From a bacterium (GTDB lineage: Bacteria; Planctomycetota; Planctomycetia; Kolteriales; Kolteriaceae): 64,000 bases of DNA. Where the stretch lies: positions 39,711 to 103,710 of the forward strand of contig JAIELF010000034.1 of the NCBI GenBank assembly GCA_019753235.1. The letters are read 5' to 3'. Positions 52,104 to 62,100 of this stretch are shown here, in pieces; the first letter of the stretch is position 1, and each line of letters starts with the position of its first letter. The position numbers were made by a program, and so were the translations under genes. The notes below the pieces were generated by a model. That model had not been told where the DNA came from. It searched no databases and saw only the letters and a program-made list of their open reading frames with translations.

Positions 52104-53447
52104 ATGAAGACGCTCATACGGTCGGCCACATGCGTTCTCCCGCACGATACACTGCGCACGAACGTCTTGATGGACGGGGGCAAAATTGTCTCGATCGATG
52201 CCGCCAACCACACGCCGGCGGACGAAGTCATCGATGCGCAAGGCTTACATCTGTTGCCGGGCGTGATTGACGATCAAGTCCATTTTCGCGAGCCGGGCCT
52301 GACCCACAAAGAAGACTTGCACACGGGGAGCGTCGCCTGTGCGAAGGGGGGTATCACGACATTCCTCGAGATGCCCAATACGAACCCGCTGACGATCAGT
52401 CAGCAAAGGCTCGACGAAAAGCTCGCGCTGGCGGCCAGCAAATGCGTTGTGAACTACGGATTCTACATCGGCGCCACATGCACCAACGTTGATGACCTTC
52501 GGACCGCTCAGCGAACGGCTGGGATCAAAATCTTCCTGGGATCCAGCACGGGAGACTTACTCGTCGACGACCAGTCGGCCCTCGAGAGAATTTTTGCCGA
52601 GACCACGCTCCCCATTTGTGCCCATTGCGAAGACGAATCGACATTCCGGGCCAATCGAGATCGTCTCGGAGGAGGACATGAATACGCCGATCACAGCAAG
52701 ATTCGCGATCATCAGGCGGCAATCATCGCGACCAAAAGAGCTCTCGACTTAGCCTTCCGTCATCATCACCGATTTCATGTGCTGCATGTGACGACGGCGG
52801 CCGAGGTCGATTTGCTGCGGGACCATCGCGGATTGATCACCAGCGAGGTCTGTCCGCACCATCTCTTCTTTTCCGTTGATGATTATCATCGGTTAGGTTC
52901 GCTGTTGCAGATGAATCCGTCCATCAAGACCAAGGAGGATAACCAGCGCCTTTGGCAGGGCCTTCTCGAAGGAACGATTCAGATCATTGCCACTGATCAC
53001 GCGCCGCACACGCTCGAAGAAAAGTCGCTTCCCTACCCTGCCTCGCCGTCGGGACTCCCCGCGGTTGAGAACTCATTGGCCCTTTTGCTGGATCAAGTTC
53101 ATCACGGCCGAGCGACGCTGGAACAGGTGGTGGCATGGATGTGTACTCGGCCGGCACTCATTTGGGATATCGTCGACAAAGGAAAGATCGAGGTCGGTTA
53201 CGACGCTGACTTGGTGCTTGTCGATCTGAATAAGTCCCAAACGATCCGCAACGAGGAGCAACTCACCAAATCAAAGTGGAGTCCTTGGCATGGAACAACC
53301 CTAACAGGCTGGCCGGTCCAAACGTTCGTCGGTGGTAAGACCGCGTTTGTGCATGGCCGAGTGGATGAAAACGTGCGAGGAAAAGAGGCCATCTTCGACC
53401 ACGCGCGGGGGGGATATTGGAAGTCATCAGACGCCAGAAATGCTTGA
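52104..53447 (+). CDS. pyrC: Dihydroorotase
   Basis: A 447-residue cytoplasmic amidohydrolase that closes carbamoyl-aspartate to dihydroorotate in pyrimidine synthesis. The N-terminal block reads [19 protein letters not shown], where the first His of the usual HxH metal pair is Gln. The remaining ligands look present: Lys in [12 protein letters not shown] (carboxylated in the family), His in ICAHCED, His in FHVLHVTTA and Asp in [10 protein letters not shown]. The Gln variant is also found, as I recall, in Bacteroidetes-type enzymes, which suggests a natural subfamily. The start ATG has AGGAGA upstream. Stand-alone; convergent with the response-regulator gene. Confidence 0.92.
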   Translation: MKTLIRSATCVLPHDTLRTNVLMDGGKIVSIDAANHTPADEVIDAQGLHLLPGVIDDQVHFREPGLTHKEDLHTGSVACAKGGITTFLEMPNTNPLTISQQRLDEKLALAASKCVVNYGFYIGATCTNVDDLRTAQRTAGIKIFLGSSTGDLLVDDQSALERIFAETTLPICAHCEDESTFRANRDRLGGGHEYADHSKIRDHQAAIIATKRALDLAFRHHHRFHVLHVTTAAEVDLLRDHRGLITSEVCPHHLFFSVDDYHRLGSLLQMNPSIKTKEDNQRLWQGLLEGTIQIIATDHAPHTLEEKSLPYPASPSGLPAVENSLALLLDQVHHGRATLEQVVAWMCTRPALIWDIVDKGKIEVGYDADLVLVDLNKSQTIRNEEQLTKSKWSPWHGTTLTGWPVQTFVGGKTAFVHGRVDENVRGKEAIFDHARGGYWKSSDARNA

Positions 53448-53518
53448 GGGCCGCCTTTTCTTGGACGGAACAATCCCGTCGGTTGCGACGAGCGAGGCTC
53501 TCTTTCCGCGTGCGAAGA

Positions 53519-54166
53519 TTAGTCTTTGAAGAAGTCGCCGGGATGAACGGCCAAAGCCATGGCGATGCGATACAGCGTATCGACCGACGCGCTGTTTTTT
53601 CCGAGTTCTATCTGACTCAGAAAACCGACCGATAAACCCGTGCGCTCGGCCAACTGAGCGAGCGTCAACCCGAGCGACTTTCTCCCTTCGCGAATTTTCT
53701 CGCCGATCCGGCGTTGTAACTCGCTTGCGGACAGTCGCAGCAGTCCCTTGGCTTCAAGTGCCCGATTGACCGCTTTGGCAAGCTCGTCGATTTTGACAGG
53801 TTTACTGAGATAGTCAAACGCCCGCTGGCGAAGACTGGCCACGGCGGTCTCCAAGCTCGGCCGACCCGTTACCACGAGAACTGACGCGTCGCGGTCGTAC
53901 TGCTCGACCAGTGCCATCAAGATGTCGCCGTTGACCTTGTCGACATCAAGGTAGTAATCCAACAAGATGACATGATGATGGCGTTCGCGAACGAGCTGTT
54001 CGAAGTCCGACAGATTCGAGGCGGCATCGACCTCGAAGCCTCGCTTGCCGAAATACTTTCGGTACGTTTCAACAAAAGTAGGTTCGTCGTCGACGCAAAG
54101 CATCCGCAGACTTGCGTATTCGAGCTCGGCAGCAGGCATCTCTTGAACGGCCGACTCTTTGTTCAT
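53519..54166 (-). CDS. Response regulator with REC and XRE-type HTH output domain
   Basis: A 215-residue protein. The receiver domain (~20-140) keeps the acidic pair (CVDDE, D26-D27), phosphoacceptor D70 in HVILLDYY, T100 in VVTGRP and K122 in LSKPVK. The C-terminal domain (~155-215) is a Cro/CI-type HTH: IREGRKSLGLTLAQLAERTGL, SVGFLSQIELGKNSASVDTLYRI. XRE output domains are uncommon in response regulators, where OmpR, NarL or NtrC types dominate. No histidine kinase is in the window. Start 54166 is preferred (GAGG 7 bases upstream), with an extended -10 promoter 42 bases further up. Confidence 0.9.
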   Translation of the reverse strand: MNKESAVQEMPAAELEYASLRMLCVDDEPTFVETYRKYFGKRGFEVDAASNLSDFEQLVRERHHHVILLDYYLDVDKVNGDILMALVEQYDRDASVLVVTGRPSLETAVASLRQRAFDYLSKPVKIDELAKAVNRALEAKGLLRLSASELQRRIGEKIREGRKSLGLTLAQLAERTGLSVGFLSQIELGKNSASVDTLYRIAMALAVHPGDFFKD

Positions 54167-54208
54167 GTTCGCCTCGATGGGAGCAAGGATCCTAGTCGTC
54201 AGGACATT

Positions 54209-54237
54209 ATTATACCAGGAGGGAAGGCTTCCTTCGC
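54209..54237 (-). promoter_or_regulatory. Extended -10 promoter for the REC-XRE gene
   Basis: On the minus strand TGGTATAAT (54217-54209) is a perfect TGn-TATAAT extended -10. No good -35 is at 17 bases. GAAGG/CCTTC and GGAAG/CTTCC dyads between 54222 and 54235 overlap the spacer and could be an operator for autoregulation by the XRE domain. Confidence 0.55.
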
Positions 54238-54304
54238 AAGGGAATCGCCTTGAGAACGGTTTCTCCACGCGTGAATCATGGGCTGCTTCGCTGATCTGCT
54301 TTTC

Positions 54305-55894
54305 TCACGACGGTCCACGGAGAAGGTCGGCCTCGAAGGATCGCCGGATGTTGAGATCAAATCGACCCAGCGTCATCCGCCAGAATCCCACCCCTGCCGC
54401 TAAGAAAAGAATCATCACCAGGGCGACCTGCATCGGCTTCACCGGTTGACTGATGGCGAAGTAGATCATCCCAGGGGGAAGGAGCCTAGCGTAGCTCTCG
54501 GCCCCCATCCGAACCAAGCCCCAAACCGCCAGAGGTATGACGACGCACAGAACAAAGCCCGTCGTCGTCCCACCGCCATGGACCGCCAACTGACGAAAGC
54601 CGATCGAAAAGTAAATGATGAGAAGCAGCCAAGCCGACCCCATCGCGGCAAGGATTTGAAGTCCATCCATGCGACCCGATATCCCCGCTGCCAACCAAAG
54701 AATAATGGCCGAGTAAAAGTAGCCTCGGCCACGAGCCCACGAGGCCGACCACGACGCTCGGCCGAAATCGATCCCGTTCAGATCGGTGGTGAGAAGAGTC
54801 TCGAGCCGACGACAGCGATCGGTCTTGCTGCTATCCCATAGGCCGTACTGATAGGCGGCGGGAACCGCGGCCAACACGATGAGAATCGTTGTCATGGTGG
54901 CGACACCGCCGTTCATCTCGAATACAAGGAAGACGCGGTTGCCAAGCCAAGTGGGCCAGGCAGGACCAAGTACCAAGTAAGCGGCATAAAGAATCGATGC
55001 TCCGCCGGCGAGATAAAGGTTCACCCGGCCCGCGTATTCCGCGACCCTTCTTACCGCCCACCAAGAGAGAGGATCGTCCCCCATTTGGCCTCGTCGGCCC
55101 GTCGCCTGTTCACTGATGGGTCGATAGTGTCTGTCAACGTAGTGCGGTTCAAGCCGAGCGGCGGAGCGAAACAGAGAAAGAAGGATAATCATGATGGCGA
55201 CAGCATCGACGATCAAGAGGCTCATCAACGCGCCGGGATCGCGGTCATCGATTCGGTGAAGGACAGCGAAGGGATGTCCATGATGAAACGTCCAGATGGC
55301 TTCCACGATTCCCGTGCCGACAAAAGGTATCGAGCGGAGCAGCCCCAAGGTATGCTCCCCCGCCAAGCCGCCGATGACGAAGTACGTCGCCAACATGGTG
55401 CCGAGAATTCGCTCGGCCCAGAGCCGAACGGAGGCGACTTCATACGCCCACGCGACCAGGCCGAAGCCGACCGCGCTTCCCCAAAGAAAACCCTGCACCG
55501 GGAGCAGCAGGACGCCGACCGGATCCATCCAGCCCAGACCCGCCAGGAGGCAAAGTAGCGGAACCCCACTGAGCGCGATCAGAGCCATCTGTGCCAAGCC
55601 GACCGCTTGTTCGCCCGCCATCACGGCTCGGCTAGAGATGTTGGCCAGCAGGAGTGGTTCCAACGATTGGCTTTTAGGCCACTGCACCAGTCGCCAACCA
55701 ATGACGAGGGCTCCCTCGACAATCCCCAAAAGGAGGTGCGCGAAACCGACGATGGAAAAAACTCTCGACTGACGCGAGAGCATCACAAGGAGCACCGTTG
55801 CGCCGAGCACCACCAGATGCATCACGACCAACAGGCGAAAGGTTCGGTTTCGGGATGGGCTCCGGCCGGCCCATCGAAAAAAATCGACTAGCAT
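54305..55894 (-). CDS. Polytopic ABC-2-like membrane protein, no ATPase nearby
   Basis: A 529-residue inner-membrane protein with roughly 12 membrane segments arranged as two similar halves. GDDPLSWWAVRRV in the middle recalls the N-P-x-x-W-R-E-x motif of ABC-2 type permeases (exporters of the Nat/LolC-like family), and the second half repeats the N-terminal layout (e.g. LGGRMDG... then ISQPVKPMQVALVMIL). No ABC ATPase is encoded beside it, so the assignment rests on topology. Start ATG at 55894, with a short GGGA site. Upstream of the REC-XRE gene on the same strand, 138 bases apart with a separate promoter. Confidence 0.68.
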   Translation of the reverse strand: MLVDFFRWAGRSPSRNRTFRLLVVMHLVVLGATVLLVMLSRQSRVFSIVGFAHLLLGIVEGALVIGWRLVQWPKSQSLEPLLLANISSRAVMAGEQAVGLAQMALIALSGVPLLCLLAGLGWMDPVGVLLLPVQGFLWGSAVGFGLVAWAYEVASVRLWAERILGTMLATYFVIGGLAGEHTLGLLRSIPFVGTGIVEAIWTFHHGHPFAVLHRIDDRDPGALMSLLIVDAVAIMIILLSLFRSAARLEPHYVDRHYRPISEQATGRRGQMGDDPLSWWAVRRVAEYAGRVNLYLAGGASILYAAYLVLGPAWPTWLGNRVFLVFEMNGGVATMTTILIVLAAVPAAYQYGLWDSSKTDRCRRLETLLTTDLNGIDFGRASWSASWARGRGYFYSAIILWLAAGISGRMDGLQILAAMGSAWLLLIIYFSIGFRQLAVHGGGTTTGFVLCVVIPLAVWGLVRMGAESYARLLPPGMIYFAISQPVKPMQVALVMILFLAAGVGFWRMTLGRFDLNIRRSFEADLLRGPS

Positions 55895-55997
55895 TGTCCC
55901 GTGCCATCCCGTCGAACCAAGGATTTATTGATGATTCCCCGCTGAAACGTAGCTCGCGCCCAGCCGAGCGGCCCTCGAAAGGCTCGGGCGAATGGCC

Positions 55998-56026
55998 TCA
56001 ACATGGATGAGTCCCGCCCGTACAAT
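55998..56026 (+). promoter_or_regulatory. Sigma-70-like promoter upstream of GT39 gene
   Basis: TCAACA (55998-56003), 17-base spacer, TACAAT (56021-56026). A transcript starting about 56033 would have a ~100-base leader containing a 7-bp hairpin TCTCCCT/AGGGAGA (56046-56065) and the palindrome GAGAATTCTC (56064-56073) before the start codon. Confidence 0.42.
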
Positions 56027-56045
56027 GCTCATCACTGGGGATGGT

Positions 56046-56073
56046 CTCCCTGTCCGTAGGGAGAGAATTCTCG
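56046..56073 (+). repeat. Leader hairpin and overlapping palindrome
   Basis: TCTCCCT (56046-56052) and AGGGAGA (56059-56065) form a perfect 7-bp stem with loop GTCCGT; GAGAATTCTC (56064-56073) is a 10-bp palindrome overlapping its 3' side. Both lie in the probable leader of the glycosyltransferase mRNA and may control it. Confidence 0.6.
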
Positions 56074-56133
56074 ATTCGATGTCCATGAAACCCGGCGGAC
56101 GTTTCGATTCGAGACCAATGCTTGTTGGCAAGG

Positions 56134-57609
56134 ATGTACCGCTTGATACTGCTCCGTCCTCGATCGATGATGCGACGATGGGGACTCGGCCTAGTCGTCT
56201 TCCTTGTAAGCCTCTTTCTCTTCTCTCGCCATCTCCTCGACGAACCCTACTTCATGGACGAGGGTGCCTACATCGCCGGCACCTACTACTACCGTTTGAT
56301 GAAGGAGGGAGAGTGGAATCACGTCGATTGGTTCCATCTGGCATCTTACGACCACCTGAACGTGGGCCGAGCCATTATCGGAGGGACTCTCGACGGATTG
56401 GGAATCGAGCTTCCGAACTCGATCCATCCTCTCGAAGAGTGGTACGGCATCAACGGGCCGGCCAAGTCCGATTCGGGTGCGCGTGACCCCGACCGCCTTT
56501 TGGCGGCTCGCGTCTCCATGATGGTCGGCGGAGCAATCGGTTGCTGGGCCATCTTCGCGCTCGCCAATGAACTCATTGGTCCCGTCACCGGTTTCTTGGC
56601 CGCACTCTTGCTCGGGTCGAGTCCTCTCTACTGGACCCATGCTCGCCGAGCCATGGCCGACGACTGGGTCATCGCCTTCGGCTTGGTGGGGCTGACCAGC
56701 GTCCTATTCGTCACACGGCGAATGCCGTTGCATCACGGTCGGCTTTTTCACCTGAAGAGGACGCTCCCTTGCATGCTCCTGGCGGGCGTCGCCTTCGGGC
56801 TGTCGTCGGCGACCAAACTCTCGGGGCTCTCCCTATTAATGGGAACGCTGGTCGGAGGAGGTTTCATTCTAGCCAAGGCGGCACCCTGGCGGCAGTTGGG
56901 CCCAAGTCATGCTGTCTGCCGACGCTGGGGGATCTTTCTCGTCGGGATGACCGCTGTCGCCGGCAGCACCTTTTTGGCCGTCCATCCCTTCTTCTACGCC
57001 CATCCCATTCTGCCAGCCGGCAACGAGGCGGAGCCTGGTATCGTCATTGATGGAGAGCTTCGCGACCGGACGTGGGTCGATAACTATGTCCGACCGTTAG
57101 CGTCGTCAGGCGTGTGGGAACGACTCCGCTATTTGGTTCACTATCGACAGTCGGTTCTCGACGATAAGGCGATCCAAGAGCGATTCTCGGACGATGCCCT
57201 GCCGACCGCCCGCTCTCGAATACAAGCGATGTTCCTAGAAGGTTGGGGCAGACGCTCGTTTGCTGCCCATCTTTCGCTGCAGGAGTTCTGGGCGGGTGCG
57301 CTCGTTGGTCTGCTGGTGTTGTCGGGCTTCATTTGGACGATTGCCGAGGGAAGAAGGCATTGGCGGCTAGGCCTATTGCCGATCCCTTGGTTGGTGACCG
57401 CATGGTTCGTGGTGGAAACATTTGTTCTGGTTCGAGAGTTATCGCTCAATTGGGATCGGTACTACATGGGTTGGATCACGTTGGCCGCTATTCTGGCGGC
57501 TCTGGGGATCAGCGGGCCGATCACCTCGCTTAGCCGAAAGCTTGTTCTCCTTCCCCCTATCCCGACCGACGAAGAGGCCGAGAGCCCGTCCCCCTCGAAA
57601 TCAAACTAA
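56134..57609 (+). CDS. GT39/PMT-like membrane glycosyltransferase
   Basis: A 491-residue polytopic protein resembling family-39 protein/lipid glycosyltransferases (dolichyl- or undecaprenyl-phosphate-sugar type). The first external loop holds DEPYFMDEGAYIAG, whose acidic pair is the catalytic/metal site in GT39 proteins; about ten membrane segments follow. The large loop after residue ~290 (PAGNEAEPGIVIDGEL...) is extracytoplasmic. Typical functions are transfer of sugars to exported proteins or surface polymers. ATG 56134 is used; later ATGs at 56167 and 56170 are possible. The stop overlaps the stop of the S1-domain gene on the other strand by four bases (CTAA). Confidence 0.78.
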   Translation: MYRLILLRPRSMMRRWGLGLVVFLVSLFLFSRHLLDEPYFMDEGAYIAGTYYYRLMKEGEWNHVDWFHLASYDHLNVGRAIIGGTLDGLGIELPNSIHPLEEWYGINGPAKSDSGARDPDRLLAARVSMMVGGAIGCWAIFALANELIGPVTGFLAALLLGSSPLYWTHARRAMADDWVIAFGLVGLTSVLFVTRRMPLHHGRLFHLKRTLPCMLLAGVAFGLSSATKLSGLSLLMGTLVGGGFILAKAAPWRQLGPSHAVCRRWGIFLVGMTAVAGSTFLAVHPFFYAHPILPAGNEAEPGIVIDGELRDRTWVDNYVRPLASSGVWERLRYLVHYRQSVLDDKAIQERFSDDALPTARSRIQAMFLEGWGRRSFAAHLSLQEFWAGALVGLLVLSGFIWTIAEGRRHWRLGLLPIPWLVTAWFVVETFVLVRELSLNWDRYYMGWITLAAILAALGISGPITSLSRKLVLLPPIPTDEEAESPSPSKSN

Positions 57610-59051
57610 CCGAAGAGGGGACCACCGCCGCTTCCGACACCACCTTTAAGATGGCTTTGGCTCGGCTTGGGGCGACGTCCCTCGGGGACCATAGGCACTT
57701 CCGGCTTATCTTCTTGGACGATGTCGGCCTCGGGAGTGGCTCCCTTCAGCGACAAACTAATCCGCTGTCTTTCCGGATCGACCTCCAGAACCTTCGCTTC
57801 GACCTGGTCCCCTTCTTTGACGATCTCGGTCACACGACGAATCCGCCGACCGGAGAGTTCCGAGATGTGGATCAACCCTTCGATTCCTGGCTCGATCTCA
57901 ACAAAGGCGCCGAACTCGGCGGTCCGGGTCACCTTGCCGGCGATGATGGTGCCGACGGCCAAACGCTCGGCAATCTTGTTCCAAGGATTCTCCATCAACT
58001 GTCGCAGACCGAGCCCCAGCTTGCCGGTGGTCGGCTCGTAGTTGACGACCGTCACCTTGACGGTATCTCCCTCTTTCAGAATCTCACTGGGATGTTTGAC
58101 CTTTTGCCAACTCAGTTGGCTGACATGAACGAGCCCATCGACGCCGCCGATATCGACGAACGCCCCGAACTCCATCAGCTTGCGAACCTTCCCTTCAAAC
58201 ACTTTGCCGACGGCGATCAGTTCGCGTGTCTTTTGGGCAAGCTCTTCTCGCTCGCGCTCTTGAACCTTTCGGCGACTGACGACAAGGTTTCGCTCGGTGA
58301 CTTTCGCCTCGGTGACTTCGCAACGAAGGACCGCGCCGACGAGCGTCGTCAGATCGGCAATCCGGCCGATATCCGCCTGGCCGGCCGGCATGAAACCCCG
58401 AAGACCGTTGACGGTCACTTCGAGACCACCTTTGTTGACCCCTTTGACGTGGGCATCAACAATCATCCCTTTGGCGACCGTCGACCAGTCGGCCTCTTGC
58501 GACGCGCCCGGAAGTCTCAGCACGAACAGACCGTTATCGCCGTCGTAGCGATCAACGAATACGTCGATCGAATCTCCTTCTTTGGGAAGTTCCGCCGAGA
58601 ACTGCAGTATCGAAAGAACCCCTTCGCTGGTGTCCCCCAGATCGACAAAGACATCATCGCCACGAACGGAAATGACCCGGCCGGTCGCCTTGGCTCCGCG
58701 CTCGAGATTGACCGTTGGGGTCGCGTCCAGTGAGCCGGCGGGCGCCGAACGGGTGAGCCGATCAAGACTCTCCATTCCCCCCAGGGCCTCGGCCAGTTCA
58801 TCTTCAATATCGACATCAAGTGATCGCCGGAGTGCTTCGCCCAGCATTCGCTTGACCGGTTTGGCCGCGGGCGCCGTCTTGGGCGACGCCTGGATCTTCT
58901 CTTCGTGAACTTCGGGGACGTATGCCTGCATCGGCGTGGGGGCGGCTGGTGCATCGCCGGGCCCGGCATTTTGACGCTTTTCAATCAGTCGCTTGGCGAC
59001 TCGGCTCGCGGCCGCGGGGCCTTCGTCAGTGGATAGGATATCGTCGGCCAT
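57606..59051 (-). CDS. rpsA: Ribosomal protein S1-like protein with four S1 domains
   Basis: A 481-residue RNA-binding protein. After a disordered ~110-residue N-terminal part rich in A/P/E there are four S1 domains: ~115-185 (GRVISVRGDDVFVDLGDTSEG), ~195-265 (VKGVNKGGLEVTVNGLRGFMP), ~280-350 (GKVRKLMEFGAFVDIGGVDGLVHVS split over 20 residues) and ~365-440 (TAEFGAFVEIEPGIEGLIHIS). The end is Gly-rich (GGVGSGGGPLFG). This matches bacterial S1/RpsA-type proteins, with fewer domains than the six of E. coli and a long N-terminal arm typical of some other phyla. AAAGG lies 6 bases before the ATG. The leader has a hairpin at 59100-59138. Confidence 0.88.
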   Translation of the reverse strand: MADDILSTDEGPAAASRVAKRLIEKRQNAGPGDAPAAPTPMQAYVPEVHEEKIQASPKTAPAAKPVKRMLGEALRRSLDVDIEDELAEALGGMESLDRLTRSAPAGSLDATPTVNLERGAKATGRVISVRGDDVFVDLGDTSEGVLSILQFSAELPKEGDSIDVFVDRYDGDNGLFVLRLPGASQEADWSTVAKGMIVDAHVKGVNKGGLEVTVNGLRGFMPAGQADIGRIADLTTLVGAVLRCEVTEAKVTERNLVVSRRKVQEREREELAQKTRELIAVGKVFEGKVRKLMEFGAFVDIGGVDGLVHVSQLSWQKVKHPSEILKEGDTVKVTVVNYEPTTGKLGLGLRQLMENPWNKIAERLAVGTIIAGKVTRTAEFGAFVEIEPGIEGLIHISELSGRRIRRVTEIVKEGDQVEAKVLEVDPERQRISLSLKGATPEADIVQEDKPEVPMVPEGRRPKPSQSHLKGGVGSGGGPLFG

Positions 59052-59099
59052 GGCGAGCCTTTCTTGGCAATCACGTCTCTTGTTATCGTGAGTTTACGA

Positions 59100-59138
59100 A
59101 CTCGGGCCGCTCGCCCAAAGGAGGACGGCAGCCCGAGT
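59100..59138 (-). promoter_or_regulatory. Leader hairpin upstream of the S1-like gene with anti-SD-like loop
   Basis: ACTCGGGC and GCCCGAGT (59100-59107, 59131-59138) form a perfect 8-bp stem. On the transcript (minus strand) the loop contains CCTCCTTT, which matches the 3' tail of 16S rRNA and could pair with the AAAGG ribosome-binding site at 59058-59062. A role in autogenous control of S1 is conjecture. Confidence 0.4.
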
Positions 59139-59174
59139 AGATCGATCCTTATCTCGACGATCACGAAATCGACG

Positions 59175-62100
59175 TTATTCGATGACCTTGTAATACTCGA
59201 TCACTTGACGATTGCGAAGTCGTTCCAGATCGTAATTGGCATCGATATCATCGGGTTCATACTGGGTAGCTCGGCTTCGATCGATCACAAAGAAGGCCCG
59301 GTGCCGTTTCACCCGACCATTCTGAGAACCGACTTCCGCCCCCAAGAGAGGAACCTTGAGGTTCTCCGTCCCAGGCTCCACTTGGAAAAAGCCGACCGTC
59401 ACCCAGGCGGAAAAAACATGGCTTCGCGTCGTCGTGTTGCCACCGATCTTCGCCAAGATGCTATTACGCTTTTCGTCAAGCAGCCAGTAATCGACCGGCA
59501 GCGACCGCGGCAAGGCAGTCGCCGCATCCGGCGTCGGCCGTTGGTACTTCAGTTTCGCCGTCGTCTGCGTCTCTGACGCCTCGGAACTCGCCCCCGTATG
59601 CATCAGATAGATCGCCGCTTCTCCCACATCGACCGAAGGATCGTCCTTGTAGGGATTCGGAACCGGATCGAACAACCTGGGTGCTTCCTGCCCACCTAAC
59701 CGGATGTTGTAAGAACCAAGACTCAAATGCGCGTTTAACGGCGAGCCGAAGGGGACCGAGAAAGAAAGCTGGTTGGTGGTGATGTCGTTGGCACTATCGA
59801 GCCACGTCCGAGCAATCGCGAGCTGCCTGTCTGATCGATCGAGTACGATGGCACCGGTCCCATTAACGGTTACCGTCGCGGGCTTAGTGCTGCCGGCAAC
59901 CTGCGGCGACCGACTCCGCAAGATCGTATCCTCCACATCCAACGACGCGAAGCTTCGGAAAGGACGATCGTCGGCCGTCCCGGTGATCCCATCCGCGCCC
60001 GCTCGGCTCATTAAGAAGGAACGGTACATTTCCGAACTGACGAGGTGATCGGGACTGGTTCCGGGGTAGATCAAGCTACCAGGTGAGGCGAGGCCACCAA
60101 GCGGACCTTGGGCAATGCCCGGCCACTGACTATTGATCTGCCGCATCAACGGCGTGGGATTCGTTTCCCAGATGATGGAGTCAGACGTGTTCAAGCCAAC
60201 GCCACCCGCCAGATCCATCCCGCCATACGCGGCGATCGTTGGTAGCGGCGTCCCCGTCGCGCCGGGCGGTGTCAAGACGCTTGCTTCCACCGCTCGCGCA
60301 AAGCTCAGCGATCGCCACGCTACCAGATCGCCCAGGACCTCGACTGTCGTCTGACCCGATCCGGGATTACTTAACGGGTACTGACCTAGCGGCGTGAAGA
60401 GCGCGAACCAATAATCGACCGGCCAGTAACTCGTCATCCCCGGCGGGATATTCGGCGGATTAGCGCTCGGTCCCTGCGAGTTGGTCCGGTAGTTCGTGAT
60501 AAGAGTGGTATACTCCGCCGGATCGAAGTACATGGCCGAGACCGAATCAATGAGACCCTTGTAGACCTCCTCTTCGGTGATCGTGTTCAGGTTGATCTTC
60601 CCCGCCACGCGGTCCTCGCGCGCCGACCGAAGAACATTACCTCCCGTCCCCGATGGCATCCCGGCCGGTTGGACAATCGTATCCCCATACCACTGCTCGC
60701 CCGGCCTCTTACCGTTGTTCATCCTCGATCGGCACTCAACCAGCTCAAAGAACCGGTATAGATTGCCCAGCGGCAACTGAAGTTGCTCACGGTTAGTCGC
60801 GACGGTGGTCGACAGCGTGGCCGGATCATACGTGGTCAATCCAAAGCTACCCGCGCTTTGACCCCAGGTCGGATGGCTAGTCCGATCGCTTTGGTACCAT
60901 GGAATCGATCGGCTTCGCCAAGTCCTTTCAAAGAACGGACTGCTCGGCGACGGCGTCACGCTCGTGGCATCGGGCATGTCGTAGGCGGACGTCATGAATT
61001 CGCAGTCGTCCGTGAACCGCAGCCGCCATTCAAATACACTAGTGCCGACCTGCCAAAGATGACTCCCGTAGAGCTTCACATTCAGCAGTTCCAGCGGCGT
61101 CGCCAACTGACGATTTGCGAAGGGGAAACTCTGCCAACGAGCATATTGCGTCGCTCCCGTCACTTTTGAAATGCTCCTCGTCGGTGTCCCACCCGGAGAG
61201 GTGGGTTTGTTTAAGGAGGGAGCCAACGGCACGAAGCCATTTTGCCGGATGGCGTTGAAGGGAAACAATTCAGCCGAATTAGAAACATCCCGCGCGGAAG
61301 CCAAGCTCGGCAAGCCGAGGAAGAGCCCCTCCAGGTTCTGCCGACGTGACGAGAACCCACCCACGGCCCCTCGGGTATCCACGAGGGGATGCGTCGCCGC
61401 CGTCGTACTCGCAGGAGCAATATCGTAAGGGTCGAATTCCCCGCTCCAACCATGCCAAGGCTGCCGGCGCTGCCATGAGTCTCGACTAGTCGCCGTCGAC
61501 GTCGTATCCCAAGTGGCGGCAACGTTCATGGTGCCTGGCTCCGGCGTGGGATCCTTCGAGTAATAGATCCCGGAACCTACCGGACTTGGTGCAGGCGAGG
61601 TCGTTAAGTTGCCCGACGTCCCTCGATTAAAGTGCTCTTGTGTTGCCGTCGTATTCGCCGTCGACATCCGAACGGTATCGACCGCCACGTACGGATTCAG
61701 CACCGCATCGAAGATGCGAAATGGATTTCGAACCCGGTACAGCTTGACATCGATGTCGACTTTCCCTGCGCCCGCCAAACCATTGGCGGCCGTGATCGGC
61801 ACAACCTGCCCACAGGCGGTCGCCGCATAGTCGACCGTGCTCGAAAGATTGGCAACACTCGTCGGATCAACTCCAGAGAGCAGGAAGTTATTGATCACCT
61901 TGCCGCCATAATTCTTGTTGGTGCTCGACTCGATCTTGCTCGAAATATCTGGGCCAATCACAAAATAGCCATGCTCGCCCGTGTTGAGCGGATCGGGCTG
62001 CGGTGTTCCATCGGGAAGGGCCCGCTTCGCGCCGTCGCGACTCGCCACATAGAGGTCGGTCGACCCCGCCCCGCTCGACGAGAGGATGTACCCATCGCTC

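Noticed and set aside
57651..58733. 360-codon plus-strand frame antisense to the S1-domain gene
   Set aside because: The minus strand encodes four well-formed S1 domains; the antisense frame is a codon-bias artefact.
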